Shown here one piece after another: positions 1-5,862 of a DNA stretch of 17,115 nt. Both the position numbers and the translations under genes were made by a program. Origin of the DNA: Desulfobacterales bacterium (lineage in GTDB: Bacteria > Desulfobacterota > Desulfobacteria > Desulfobacterales > Desulfobacteraceae); assembly GCA_022361095.1 (NCBI GenBank), contig JAKSBO010000053.1:1-17115 (forward strand), in the 5' to 3' direction. How positions within the stretch are numbered: position 1 is the stretch's first letter; each line of letters starts with the position of its first letter. Under the pieces are notes generated by a model. It had not been told where the DNA came from. It searched no databases and saw only the letters and a list, made by a program, of their open reading frames with translations.

Positions 1-268
1 TAGTGGGTGGGGCATCATACCGATAAAGGCCGCTTTGAAGCGTTACGGTGGGCCCGAACTCGGCCCTGGCCCGGGCAAGGCCCTCATCGGCAATTTCAAC
101 ATCCTTTGCGGCCATGCGCCGCTGGAGGCTGTTTTCAAGGGCAATCACCACTGCCCTGTCCGCGGTGAGGCGTTCCCGGGCACCGCATAGTGCTGCCGGA
201 GAGACCAGGATCAGCACAGCGGATATAAATAAAAACAATGACCGGGTCACGTGTATTATCTTATTCAT
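1..268 (-). CDS. TolC-family outer membrane efflux protein, N-terminal part (runs off the left edge)
   Basis: An open frame starts at ATG 268 on the minus strand and has no stop before the window edge, so only 89 codons are visible. The N-terminus is a signal peptide: MNKIIHVTRS, then a hydrophobic stretch, then SPAALCGA as a likely cleavage region. The mature start reads LTADRAVVIALENSLQRR, then AKDVEIADEGLARARAEFGP and TVTLQSGLYRYD. This matches the opening of TolC/OprM-type channels (x-L-x-x-A-V-x-x-A-L-x-x-N, then helix to A-R-A-x-F-x-P). Such proteins are trimeric outer-membrane ducts for tripartite efflux pumps or type I secretion. It begins 31 bp after the stop of the TetR-type gene on the same strand, so the two are probably co-transcribed and the repressor probably controls the pump. 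No strong ribosome binding site is visible. Pump partners would lie outside the window. Confidence 0.8.
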   Translation of the reverse strand, partial: MNKIIHVTRSLFLFISAVLILVSPAALCGARERLTADRAVVIALENSLQRRMAAKDVEIADEGLARARAEFGPTVTLQSGLYRYDAPPT

Positions 269-299
269 GTTTCAATTCTTTTCGTTTAGATCTCAGATA

Positions 300-950
300 T
301 CAAATATCAGCTTCAGGACGCAGGGCTGCAATTACCAGGCGCTGGACCTGGGGGACAAGCCGGTTAAATCCACTGGTATCCGATGGGGGGGCGGATGGGT
401 TCAGGGCCGCCATGAGTTGGCTTCTCACTGGCTGGGTAAGATGATTCAGGATAAGCGACCCTGTAACCATGGTATGGATCGCAAGGGGCTCTGTTTTTGA
501 AAAAAGTCCTTTTTCCACCCCTTCGTCAAGTATTTCCTGGACAATTTTAACAGTCACGCAGACCTCTTCAAAGATGGCCGGACCGAAATTGGTCCATCCG
601 GAAACCATTTCCCGTATCATGATCCGGGTGAAATGGGGATGGGCATCCATGATGGCGGCAACGCTGGCGATGTAGGTCGTTAATTTTTCTTCGGGCGTGG
701 CTTTGGACTGGATTTCCCTGCGGAGATGTGCTGCCCGGTCCTGGTAAATGTCATGAATAACCGCCTGGTACAGGGCCCGTTTATTTCCGATCCGGTAGTA
801 GATCATGGCCTTATTTACACCGGCTTTGCGGGCAATGGCATCAATCCGGGCTCCGTCGTATCCCTGGGTGGCAAAAACCAGTAACGCCGCATTTAAAATT
901 TTGCGAATGGACTGGTCTTTTTTATTTGTTCTGATGCCGGCATCCGCCAT
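300..950 (-). CDS. TetR/AcrR-family transcriptional repressor
   Basis: A 216-residue protein. Residues about 14-62 form the TetR DNA-binding domain: IRKILNAALLVFATQGYDGA, then RIDAIARKAGVNKAMIYYRI with the usual tyrosines before a GNKRALYQAV segment. The rest is an all-helical ligand-binding and dimerisation domain (about 65-205), including an H-P-H-F-T-R-I-M-I-R-E segment near residue 104 of the kind seen in AcrR-type members. The start at 950 is supported by AGAGGGA about 7 bases upstream. The next gene on the strand is a TolC-type channel 31 bp away, so the natural inference is local control of an efflux operon in response to a toxic small molecule. Two similar half-sites of the form AACCGKTT lie 53-77 bp upstream and are candidate autoregulatory operators. 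The family is certain; the ligand cannot be read from the sequence. Confidence 0.9.
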   Translation of the reverse strand: MADAGIRTNKKDQSIRKILNAALLVFATQGYDGARIDAIARKAGVNKAMIYYRIGNKRALYQAVIHDIYQDRAAHLRREIQSKATPEEKLTTYIASVAAIMDAHPHFTRIMIREMVSGWTNFGPAIFEEVCVTVKIVQEILDEGVEKGLFSKTEPLAIHTMVTGSLILNHLTQPVRSQLMAALNPSAPPSDTSGFNRLVPQVQRLVIAALRPEADI

Positions 951-1280
951 TGCTGATTCCCTCTTGTCTAAAATTTTTTTGTTTTTGAATTTGGAAAAGT
1001 TTAACCGTTTGTTTAAAATAACCGGTTAGTTTATATTTGTCCAGGGTTCAGGGGAAAAAGCCGCATGGCGAGCGCTGTACCTTTTTGAAGTATCGTATTA
1101 ATTTAGGACTGCTCATGCAGATTGTAAATTGGATGCAACGTTTACAAGTCTCGCCATATGATGTTAATGTTTTTACCATTTGTTTCTGTCTTTTGGGCAC
1201 CGCACGGTCGATCTGCAAAGCGTACGGGAAAGTTTTTGCTGCTGGAATGCAGGCAGTATATTGTTTGGGGAACTCAAGTA
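951..1280. other. 330-bp gap between divergent repressor and hypothetical gene
   Basis: Apart from the TetR ribosome binding site and the candidate operator at 1003-1028, this gap has no feature I can support. It is A/T-rich. The frame of the next gene stays open upstream to 1158, but residues 1-41 of that longer reading have neither a ribosome binding site nor a recognisable domain, so I treat 1158-1280 as untranslated. Confidence 0.4.
1003..1028. promoter_or_regulatory. Candidate operator of the TetR-type repressor
   Basis: Upstream of the minus-strand repressor gene, AACCGTTT (1003-1010) and AACCGGTT (1020-1027) are two near-identical 8-mers 17 bp apart. The second lies inside a perfect 10-bp palindrome, TAACCGGTTA (1019-1028). 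TetR-type repressors commonly bind short inverted repeats directly upstream of their own gene. No convincing -35/-10 pair can be picked in the surrounding A/T-rich sequence. Assignment to this regulator is inference. Confidence 0.35.
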
Positions 1281-1883
1281 ATGCGTATCAACCTTAAGAT
1301 TACAGGTCTATTCATAGTAAGTTGTGTGTTAATCTTTCTGTTTTTTTTTCAAATACACCAATCCCAGAAAATTAAACTACTGGAAGGCAATGGCGGTATC
1401 ATAATTGAGCGTTCCGACTGCACTATATCTTTAAAAAGAACCGAGGACGGCAACACACTGTATCGAGAAAATACATGCCGGGAGGATAAGCCGTTATGGG
1501 AATATTTAGCTTCAAATAAATCAACCGCTCAAAAACTTTTTAACGGAATAGATAGAATCTATCTCGGTAAAGCCAAATTTTCCGAAGGCCCTTTTGCGTT
1601 ATGTAATCTATTGACTCAACTAAAAGACGATCCTCACTGGACGTTGAACATTAACAGCCTTGATGCGGCAATTTTGTTGGAAAAGATACTCCCGAAAGCC
1701 AAACTGATTCCTTCGGCCCGTCAAACACTTGCAAGTATAGGCAAGTCTGTCAAATCCGTATCACTTGAAGTTGTTCTGCTCAATACAGACGCGTTGCCGG
1801 CTGGGTGCGCCAAAGTGCCGAAAAAGATCCCGACCGGAGCTGTTGTTGATATCGTTCTTGAAGAGGCGGCAGAGGATCGGTAA
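1281..1883 (+). CDS. Hypothetical protein with one N-terminal membrane anchor
   Basis: A 200-residue reading starting at ATG 1281, which follows GGGGAA at a workable distance. I preferred it to the longer frame from 1158 because it puts a clean hydrophobic segment at the N-terminus: MRINLKITGLFIVSCVLIFL plus FFFQ, an uncleaved anchor or a signal peptide. The rest (about 30-200) is soluble and probably periplasmic. It has four scattered cysteines (SDCTIS, NTCRED, ALCNLL, AGCAKV) that could form disulfides, and it ends in an acidic tail EEAAEDR. I do not recognise the family. Base composition is clearly A/T-richer than the nucleotidase gene that follows 45 bp later on the same strand, and codon choice differs, which may mean separate acquisition. 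Co-transcription with the nucleotidase is possible because no terminator is visible between them. Confidence 0.65.
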   Translation: MRINLKITGLFIVSCVLIFLFFFQIHQSQKIKLLEGNGGIIIERSDCTISLKRTEDGNTLYRENTCREDKPLWEYLASNKSTAQKLFNGIDRIYLGKAKFSEGPFALCNLLTQLKDDPHWTLNINSLDAAILLEKILPKAKLIPSARQTLASIGKSVKSVSLEVVLLNTDALPAGCAKVPKKIPTGAVVDIVLEEAAEDR

Positions 1884-1928
1884 GCAGTTACTTAAAACAA
1901 CGTTATCCTGAAAATAGCGTCTTATTAA

Positions 1929-3743
1929 ATGCTCACAAAAAGAAAAAAAATAAAAACAGGTATCGTGGTCCGGTTTTTTTTGCTGCCGGCCGCAATGGTG
2001 TTGCTTAGCGCGTGCAGTGCTTTTTCATCCGAAACAAAGCTTAAAATTCTGCATCTTAATGATGTACATTCCTTTCTGACGCCCCGGACTGCAGAATTAA
2101 ATTTGGGGGGCCGGCCCACCACCTGCGAGATCGGCGGTATGGCCCGAGTTGCCGGGCTTGTGGATGCGCTGACGGTCGAACCTGGGCAGACGCTGCTGCT
2201 GCATGCCGGAGACGCGGTCCAGGGAACCCTGTACTTTACCTTGTTTGATGGCCGGGCCGATGCCGGGGTGATGAATGCCGTGCCCTTTGATGCCATGGCG
2301 TTGGGCAACCATGAATTTGACAACGGCGATTCTTGGCTTGCCGGTTTTATCCGGTCTTTGAAGGTGCCGGTGATCAGCGCCAATATCCGGGTCTCCCCCG
2401 GGCATGTGCTGGAACATCTGTTTGCCCCTTATGTGGTGAAAAAACTTGACGGCCGGCCGGTCGGGATCATCGGCATGACCATTGCTGAGGTGACCCGCCG
2501 CTCCTCCCGGCCCGGTCCCGGGGTGCTGTTCGGCGATGAGGTGCGATACGTCCAGGCCGCGGTGGATGCGCTTTCGGATAAGGGGATTGGCCGGATTATC
2601 CTGCTGAGTCATTACGGGTATGAAAATACCTTGTCCCTGGCCGGGCAGGTCAGCGATGTGGATGTGATCGTGGACGGACACAGCCACACGCTTCTGGGTG
2701 ATCTGGCGGATTACGGGCTGGCCTGTGACGGCCCCTATCCGGTGATTACCGAAAATAAAGACGGTGATCCGGTCTGCATCGTTCAGGCATGGTCCCACGG
2801 CCGGGTGCTGGGGGAGCTTGATGTGACTTTCAAGGCTGACCGGGTGGTCGCCTGGTCCGGCCGGCCCCATCTGGTGCTGGGGGATCAGTTCTGGCGGAAA
2901 GACGATAGAGGAGAGCCGCAGCGGGTTGCCGGGGCTGAGCGAAAAAAAATTCTGGACCGCATCCGCCGGGACCCCAGTCTGGATATTGCCCCTGAAAATG
3001 CCGCGGTTGCCGGTATCCTGGAACAATTTTCCCGGCAGGTGGCGGAACAAGGCGAAACCGTTATCGGAATGGCCTCCCAGGATCTGGCACATGTCAGGGT
3101 GCCGGGCCAGGTTCACGGCACCCGGCCAATGCCTTTGGGAAGCCGCATGGCGCCCCTGGTGGCACAGGCGTTTTATGAGCAGGTTCCCCATGCCGACATG
3201 TGTATACAAAATGCCGGCGGGGTCCGCACCGGTATTCAAAAGGGGGTGATCCGTTTCAGCACGGTCTACGGGATGCTGCCGTTTTCAAATACCCTGATTG
3301 AAATCGAAATGTCCGGCCGCAGTATCCGGCAACTCCTTGAACAGGCCCTGGAATATGTGCTGAAAAACGATGCAAAAGGTGCGTTTCCCTACGCCTACGG
3401 CCTGCGGTACGATATTGATGCACGCAAGCCCTTTGGCAGCCGGTTTTCCGGCCTGGAGGTCCGGGAGCGGGCGTCCGGCAGATATGTTCCGCTTGAGAAC
3501 AAGGTCAGTTATCTGGTGGTTGCCAATGATTTTATTGCCTCGGGCAAGGACGGATATAAAGCATTTGGTGCGGCGTCGAAAGTGCCCGGAAAAACGGTCA
3601 ACACGTATCTGGATTATGCCCGGTCATTTATCACCCATGTTCAGGCCCTGGACATTTCCGGTAAAGGCCTTGCGGAACTGCCGCGCCGGGATCACTGCAT
3701 CAAAAGCGTTATTCTGCCCGAGACCGCGCCTTCTGCCCGGTGA
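1929..3743 (+). CDS. 5'-nucleotidase / metallophosphoesterase family lipoprotein (UshA/NadN-like)
   Basis: A 604-residue secreted phosphatase. The N-terminus is a lipoprotein signal: basic start, hydrophobic run, then lipobox L-S-A-C with the lipidated cysteine at 29, which fixes the start at 1929 although its ribosome binding site is weak. The metallophosphoesterase domain (about 38-310) carries the two-metal motifs: D45-x-H47 in LHLNDVHS, G-D95 in AGDAVQGT, G-N127-H128-E in LGNHEF, H228 in LLSHYG, and H251-x-H253 in DGHSHT. The C-terminal nucleotide-binding domain (about 360-575) has QNAGGVRTG around R433, PFSNTL near 451 and NDFIASGKDGY near 533, matching the base-stacking and phosphate-binding parts of UshA-type enzymes. 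It should release phosphate from extracellular nucleotides, sugar nucleotides or NAD, for phosphate and nucleoside scavenging. Exact substrate is not readable. Lipid anchoring, rather than free periplasmic location, follows from Cys29. Confidence 0.93.
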   Translation: MLTKRKKIKTGIVVRFFLLPAAMVLLSACSAFSSETKLKILHLNDVHSFLTPRTAELNLGGRPTTCEIGGMARVAGLVDALTVEPGQTLLLHAGDAVQGTLYFTLFDGRADAGVMNAVPFDAMALGNHEFDNGDSWLAGFIRSLKVPVISANIRVSPGHVLEHLFAPYVVKKLDGRPVGIIGMTIAEVTRRSSRPGPGVLFGDEVRYVQAAVDALSDKGIGRIILLSHYGYENTLSLAGQVSDVDVIVDGHSHTLLGDLADYGLACDGPYPVITENKDGDPVCIVQAWSHGRVLGELDVTFKADRVVAWSGRPHLVLGDQFWRKDDRGEPQRVAGAERKKILDRIRRDPSLDIAPENAAVAGILEQFSRQVAEQGETVIGMASQDLAHVRVPGQVHGTRPMPLGSRMAPLVAQAFYEQVPHADMCIQNAGGVRTGIQKGVIRFSTVYGMLPFSNTLIEIEMSGRSIRQLLEQALEYVLKNDAKGAFPYAYGLRYDIDARKPFGSRFSGLEVRERASGRYVPLENKVSYLVVANDFIASGKDGYKAFGAASKVPGKTVNTYLDYARSFITHVQALDISGKGLAELPRRDHCIKSVILPETAPSAR

Positions 3744-3796
3744 ATTTCGAAAACTCCGGTGATTTTTTAGCGTTTGATATCAATCCATCAAAGCAG

Positions 3797-3817
3797 TTTG
3801 ATTTATCAAAATTTTTT
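3797..3817 (+). terminator. Weak A/T-rich terminator-like hairpin after the nucleotidase gene
   Basis: TTTGA, loop TTTA, TCAAA is followed by A and six T residues (3812-3817), 54 bp after the nucleotidase stop. The stem is only 5 bp and A/T-only but for one G-C pair, so this is a possible rather than a good intrinsic terminator. Confidence 0.3.
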
Positions 3818-3821
3818 GGGG

Positions 3822-3850
3822 TTGAAATAGGTTGGCGTTCGGATAATAAT
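3822..3850 (+). promoter_or_regulatory. Candidate sigma-70 promoter for the EamA-type gene
   Basis: TTGAAA (3822-3827) and AATAAT (3845-3850) are separated by 17 bp and each differs from the consensus -35 and -10 boxes at one base. They end 27 bp before the proposed start codon at 3878. Found by eye only. Confidence 0.4.
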
Positions 3851-3877
3851 GTCAATTCATATCTTATAGGGGGGCTA

Positions 3878-4309
3878 ATGTTCGAAAAGCAAAACTGGTT
3901 CATATTTGCGTTGATTGGCATGCTGAGCTTTGCATGCATGGCGCTGAGCCTCAAGAAATTAACTTATAATCTGCCGACTTCTGTTATTCTTTTGTATCTA
4001 TTCGCATTTACGACGCCGGCTTATCTGATTTACAATGTTACAACCGGAACACCTTTAGATATAAATTGGACTGCCTTGCTGTTCTTGTTGTTGGCATCGG
4101 TGTTCGCATTTATTGGAAATTTATGCGATGTCGAAGCGCTTCGTTTGGCACCGAATGCCGGCTATGCCGCCGCAATCAAATCAGGACAGATTATTGTCAT
4201 AACCATGATGGCTTTTTTATTATTTAAGGATCAAAAAATCACCGTGTCCGGTTTAATTGGCGTTGCGTTAATTTTTTGCGGTGTTTTTCTGCTGTCGTAT
4301 CAAAGATAA
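3878..4309 (+). CDS. Half-size EamA/DMT-superfamily membrane protein
   Basis: A 143-residue hydrophobic protein. The reading frame is open from 3740, overlapping the nucleotidase stop, but ATG 3878 follows a strong GGGGGG ribosome binding site and starts directly before the first membrane helix. The upstream 46 residues are polar and unlike the rest. About five membrane segments are visible: FIFALIGMLSFACMALSL, VILLYLFAFTTPAYLI, LLFLLLASVFAFIGNL, a pair of small helices containing ALRLAPNAGYAAAIKSGQII, and GLIGVALIFCGVFLLSY. This is the architecture of a single EamA repeat, in which full drug/metabolite exporters have two and act as about 10-helix proteins. The family's loop alanine/proline pattern (E-A-L-x-x-A-P) is present. 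Half-size members normally dimerise. Substrate is unknown. The gene is A/T-rich relative to the nucleotidase, has its own candidate promoter and ends at a GC-rich hairpin, so it is probably a single-gene unit. Confidence 0.75.
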   Translation: MFEKQNWFIFALIGMLSFACMALSLKKLTYNLPTSVILLYLFAFTTPAYLIYNVTTGTPLDINWTALLFLLLASVFAFIGNLCDVEALRLAPNAGYAAAIKSGQIIVITMMAFLLFKDQKITVSGLIGVALIFCGVFLLSYQR

Positions 4310-4319
4310 TCAGGAATGG

Positions 4320-4340
4320 AACCCGCCGGATGGCGGGTTT
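4320..4340 (+). terminator. Hairpin terminator of the EamA-type gene
   Basis: AACCCGCC, loop GGAT, GGCGGGTT forms a perfect 8-bp GC-rich stem starting 11 bases after the stop, followed by only TTT-A-T. The position and stem are right; the short T tract makes it less than ideal. Confidence 0.6.
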
Positions 4341-4468
4341 ATCCGGCTAGCCTCTCCCCTGAAATGCCCCTCTCTTTTTTTCAATAAAGCTGTTATATGG
4401 GCAAATTTTTCCATATTTACGGGTGTGTTGAAATAGGCTCTTTTAAATAGTCTTAAAATTCAAGCATA

Positions 4469-4577
4469 TATAATAAAGGTATATAAATTGCTGTCCAGTA
4501 CTGCATAGAACCGGCAGCCATGATGATGCCGAAGATTTGTTACGCCGGCACTCTCCCATGAGGGGAACGCTGCCGGT
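4469..4577 (+). promoter_or_regulatory. Possible promoter and structured leader of the calcium-binding-like gene
   Basis: A TATAAT hexamer at 4469-4474 is a candidate -10 box without a clear -35 partner. About 35 bases further on, ACCGGCAG (4510-4517) pairs perfectly with CTGCCGGT (4570-4577), closing a 52-base internal region. That region contains a second small stem, TCCC/GGGA (4554-4557 with 4563-4566). The closing stem ends 9 bases before the AAGGAGG ribosome binding site. This could be a 5' leader that folds. It does not match any riboswitch consensus that I can recall. Confidence 0.3.
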
Positions 4578-4595
4578 CCATTTCAAGGAGGCTGC

Positions 4596-5651
4596 ATGAA
4601 AATTAATGCCTTTTCTGTGGATTTTTCTTCATCCCGAACCTTTTCCCAAACCCAAACCGTTGAGTTCAGTGAAAGCTATACCTTTAACAATGTCTTGGAT
4701 GGTTTGCCGGAGCAGAACCAAACGGATCTCAATGTTTGGGACCCATCTGCTTCAAAAGCCCAATGGTTCAATCCGTGGCTTACGCCTGTAACCGGTGGGA
4801 GGCTTGATGCGTTGTCCCCGACCCGGCGCTTCATGACCCAGCTCAACAACCTGCGCAGTATAGCCGTGGAAATGTTGAATCAGTTGAATTCCAGGGTTTC
4901 AGTACCCGGACAACTCCGAATGACCGGCCTGGACCAGGTGTACACCGGCGCAGTACCTGAGAACGATTTTTCAGTCTTCTCCCAATGGGAGCACACCACC
5001 ACCACCACGTTTACCTATGAAGAGCAGGAAAAGGTAAACGTATCAGCCAACGGCACGGTCCGTACAGCCGATGACCAGGAGTTTGATTTTTCAATGGATC
5101 TTTTTCTGGAGCGGCAGTTTTTTAATGAATCCCAGGTCCAGGTGACGCAAACCGGTTACGCCCTGATGGATCCCCTGGTGATCCAGACCGGGGCCCAGGG
5201 ACCCATGCTCCAGGGCGGCCAGTTTTCCTTTGACCTGGACATGGATGGTGACCAGGAAGAACTTGCCGGGTTGTCTTCCGGGTATGCATTTCTTGCCCTG
5301 GATCTTAACCGGGACGGGACCATCAATGATGGAAGCGAGCTTTTCGGCCCGTCCACGGGGGATGGGCTCGGCGAGCTGGCTGACTATGACCAGGATGGTA
5401 ACATGTGGATTGATGAAAATGACGAGATGTTTGACCAATTTGTGCTATGGAACCCGGAAAATGATGCCGGTACCACCCTGACCCGGCTCAAGGATGCCGG
5501 TGTCGGGGCCATTTACCTGGGCGGGGTATCATCCCAGTTTAACCTGACCACTGCGGACAATGAACTGCTTGGCCAGATAACCGATACCTCTTTGGCCCTG
5601 GGGGAAGACGGCAGTGTGATGCCGGTGTATGAAATGGCGTACAAGGTTTAA
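4596..5651 (+). CDS. Uncharacterised protein with C-terminal EF-hand-like DxDxDG / ELFGP domain
   Basis: A 351-residue protein with a strong ribosome binding site (AAGGAGG, then CTGC before the ATG). There is no signal peptide or membrane segment; it begins MKINAFSVDFSSSRTFSQTQ. Residues about 85-105 form a likely helix, and 130-180 are polar strands around EKVNVSANGTVRTADDQEFD. The C-terminus is distinctive. Three acidic loops occur in a row: DLDMDGDQEE (213-222), DLNRDGTINDGSELFG (236-251) and DYDQDGNMWIDENDE (263-277). They are followed by FVLWNPEND and AGVGAIYLG. The loops resemble dockerin/EF-hand calcium sites. I recall similar proteins, opening with MKI-type N-termini and carrying the ELFGP...DGNxWIDExD block, as widespread conserved hypotheticals in marine Proteobacteria. 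No function is established to my knowledge. Calcium binding is inference from the loops. It appears monocistronic. Confidence 0.8.
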   Translation: MKINAFSVDFSSSRTFSQTQTVEFSESYTFNNVLDGLPEQNQTDLNVWDPSASKAQWFNPWLTPVTGGRLDALSPTRRFMTQLNNLRSIAVEMLNQLNSRVSVPGQLRMTGLDQVYTGAVPENDFSVFSQWEHTTTTTFTYEEQEKVNVSANGTVRTADDQEFDFSMDLFLERQFFNESQVQVTQTGYALMDPLVIQTGAQGPMLQGGQFSFDLDMDGDQEELAGLSSGYAFLALDLNRDGTINDGSELFGPSTGDGLGELADYDQDGNMWIDENDEMFDQFVLWNPENDAGTTLTRLKDAGVGAIYLGGVSSQFNLTTADNELLGQITDTSLALGEDGSVMPVYEMAYKV

Positions 5652-5767
5652 TTGGTATTTAAACAAAGAATCACCCATCTGCGCCTTGTACCCGGGCAAT
5701 GTTTCATCCAAACGCGGATTTTGTTCAGGCCCTGGTTAAATTTTTGTTACCCGCCCAGGGTAAAAAC

Positions 5768-5799
5768 AAATTCGCGCGGGGTAGAATGAAATTCGCGCG
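5768..5799. repeat. Two 11-bp direct repeats, 21 bp apart, upstream of the activase gene
   Basis: AAATTCGCGCG occurs exactly at 5768-5778 and again at 5789-5799, so the start-to-start spacing is 21 bp, about two helical turns. They lie 64-95 bp before the start codon of the 1324-residue activase-type gene and fall in a 211-bp gap. The arrangement is typical of tandem binding sites for one regulator on one DNA face. No -10/-35 pair is convincing next to them. Confidence 0.5.
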
Positions 5800-5862
5800 C
5801 AGGATATCTTCCATTGAAGAATGTTTCTTATACCGAACACTTTAAAATGGAGATAAAAGATA

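Noticed and set aside
48..500. A 150-codon plus-strand frame at the left edge
   Set aside because: It is antisense to the TolC-type signal peptide region and the end of the TetR-type gene, both of which are well supported.
1158..1280. Extended N-terminus of the hypothetical protein from ATG 1158
   Set aside because: No ribosome binding site and it would bury the clean membrane-anchor start at 1281 behind 41 unrelated residues.
2097..3239. A 380-codon minus-strand frame inside the nucleotidase gene
   Set aside because: The plus strand has all metallophosphoesterase motifs, a lipobox and correct length; the antisense frame is a GC-rich shadow rich in H, P and G.
4500..4595. Known riboswitch (cyclic-di-GMP or cobalamin type) before the calcium-loop gene
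   Set aside because: The conserved bases of these classes are not present in the order required; only a generic stem remains.
5730..5760. CCCTGG / CCAGGG inverted repeat in the gap before the activase gene
   Set aside because: Only 6 bp with a 19-base spacer and no T tract; not distinguishable from chance.
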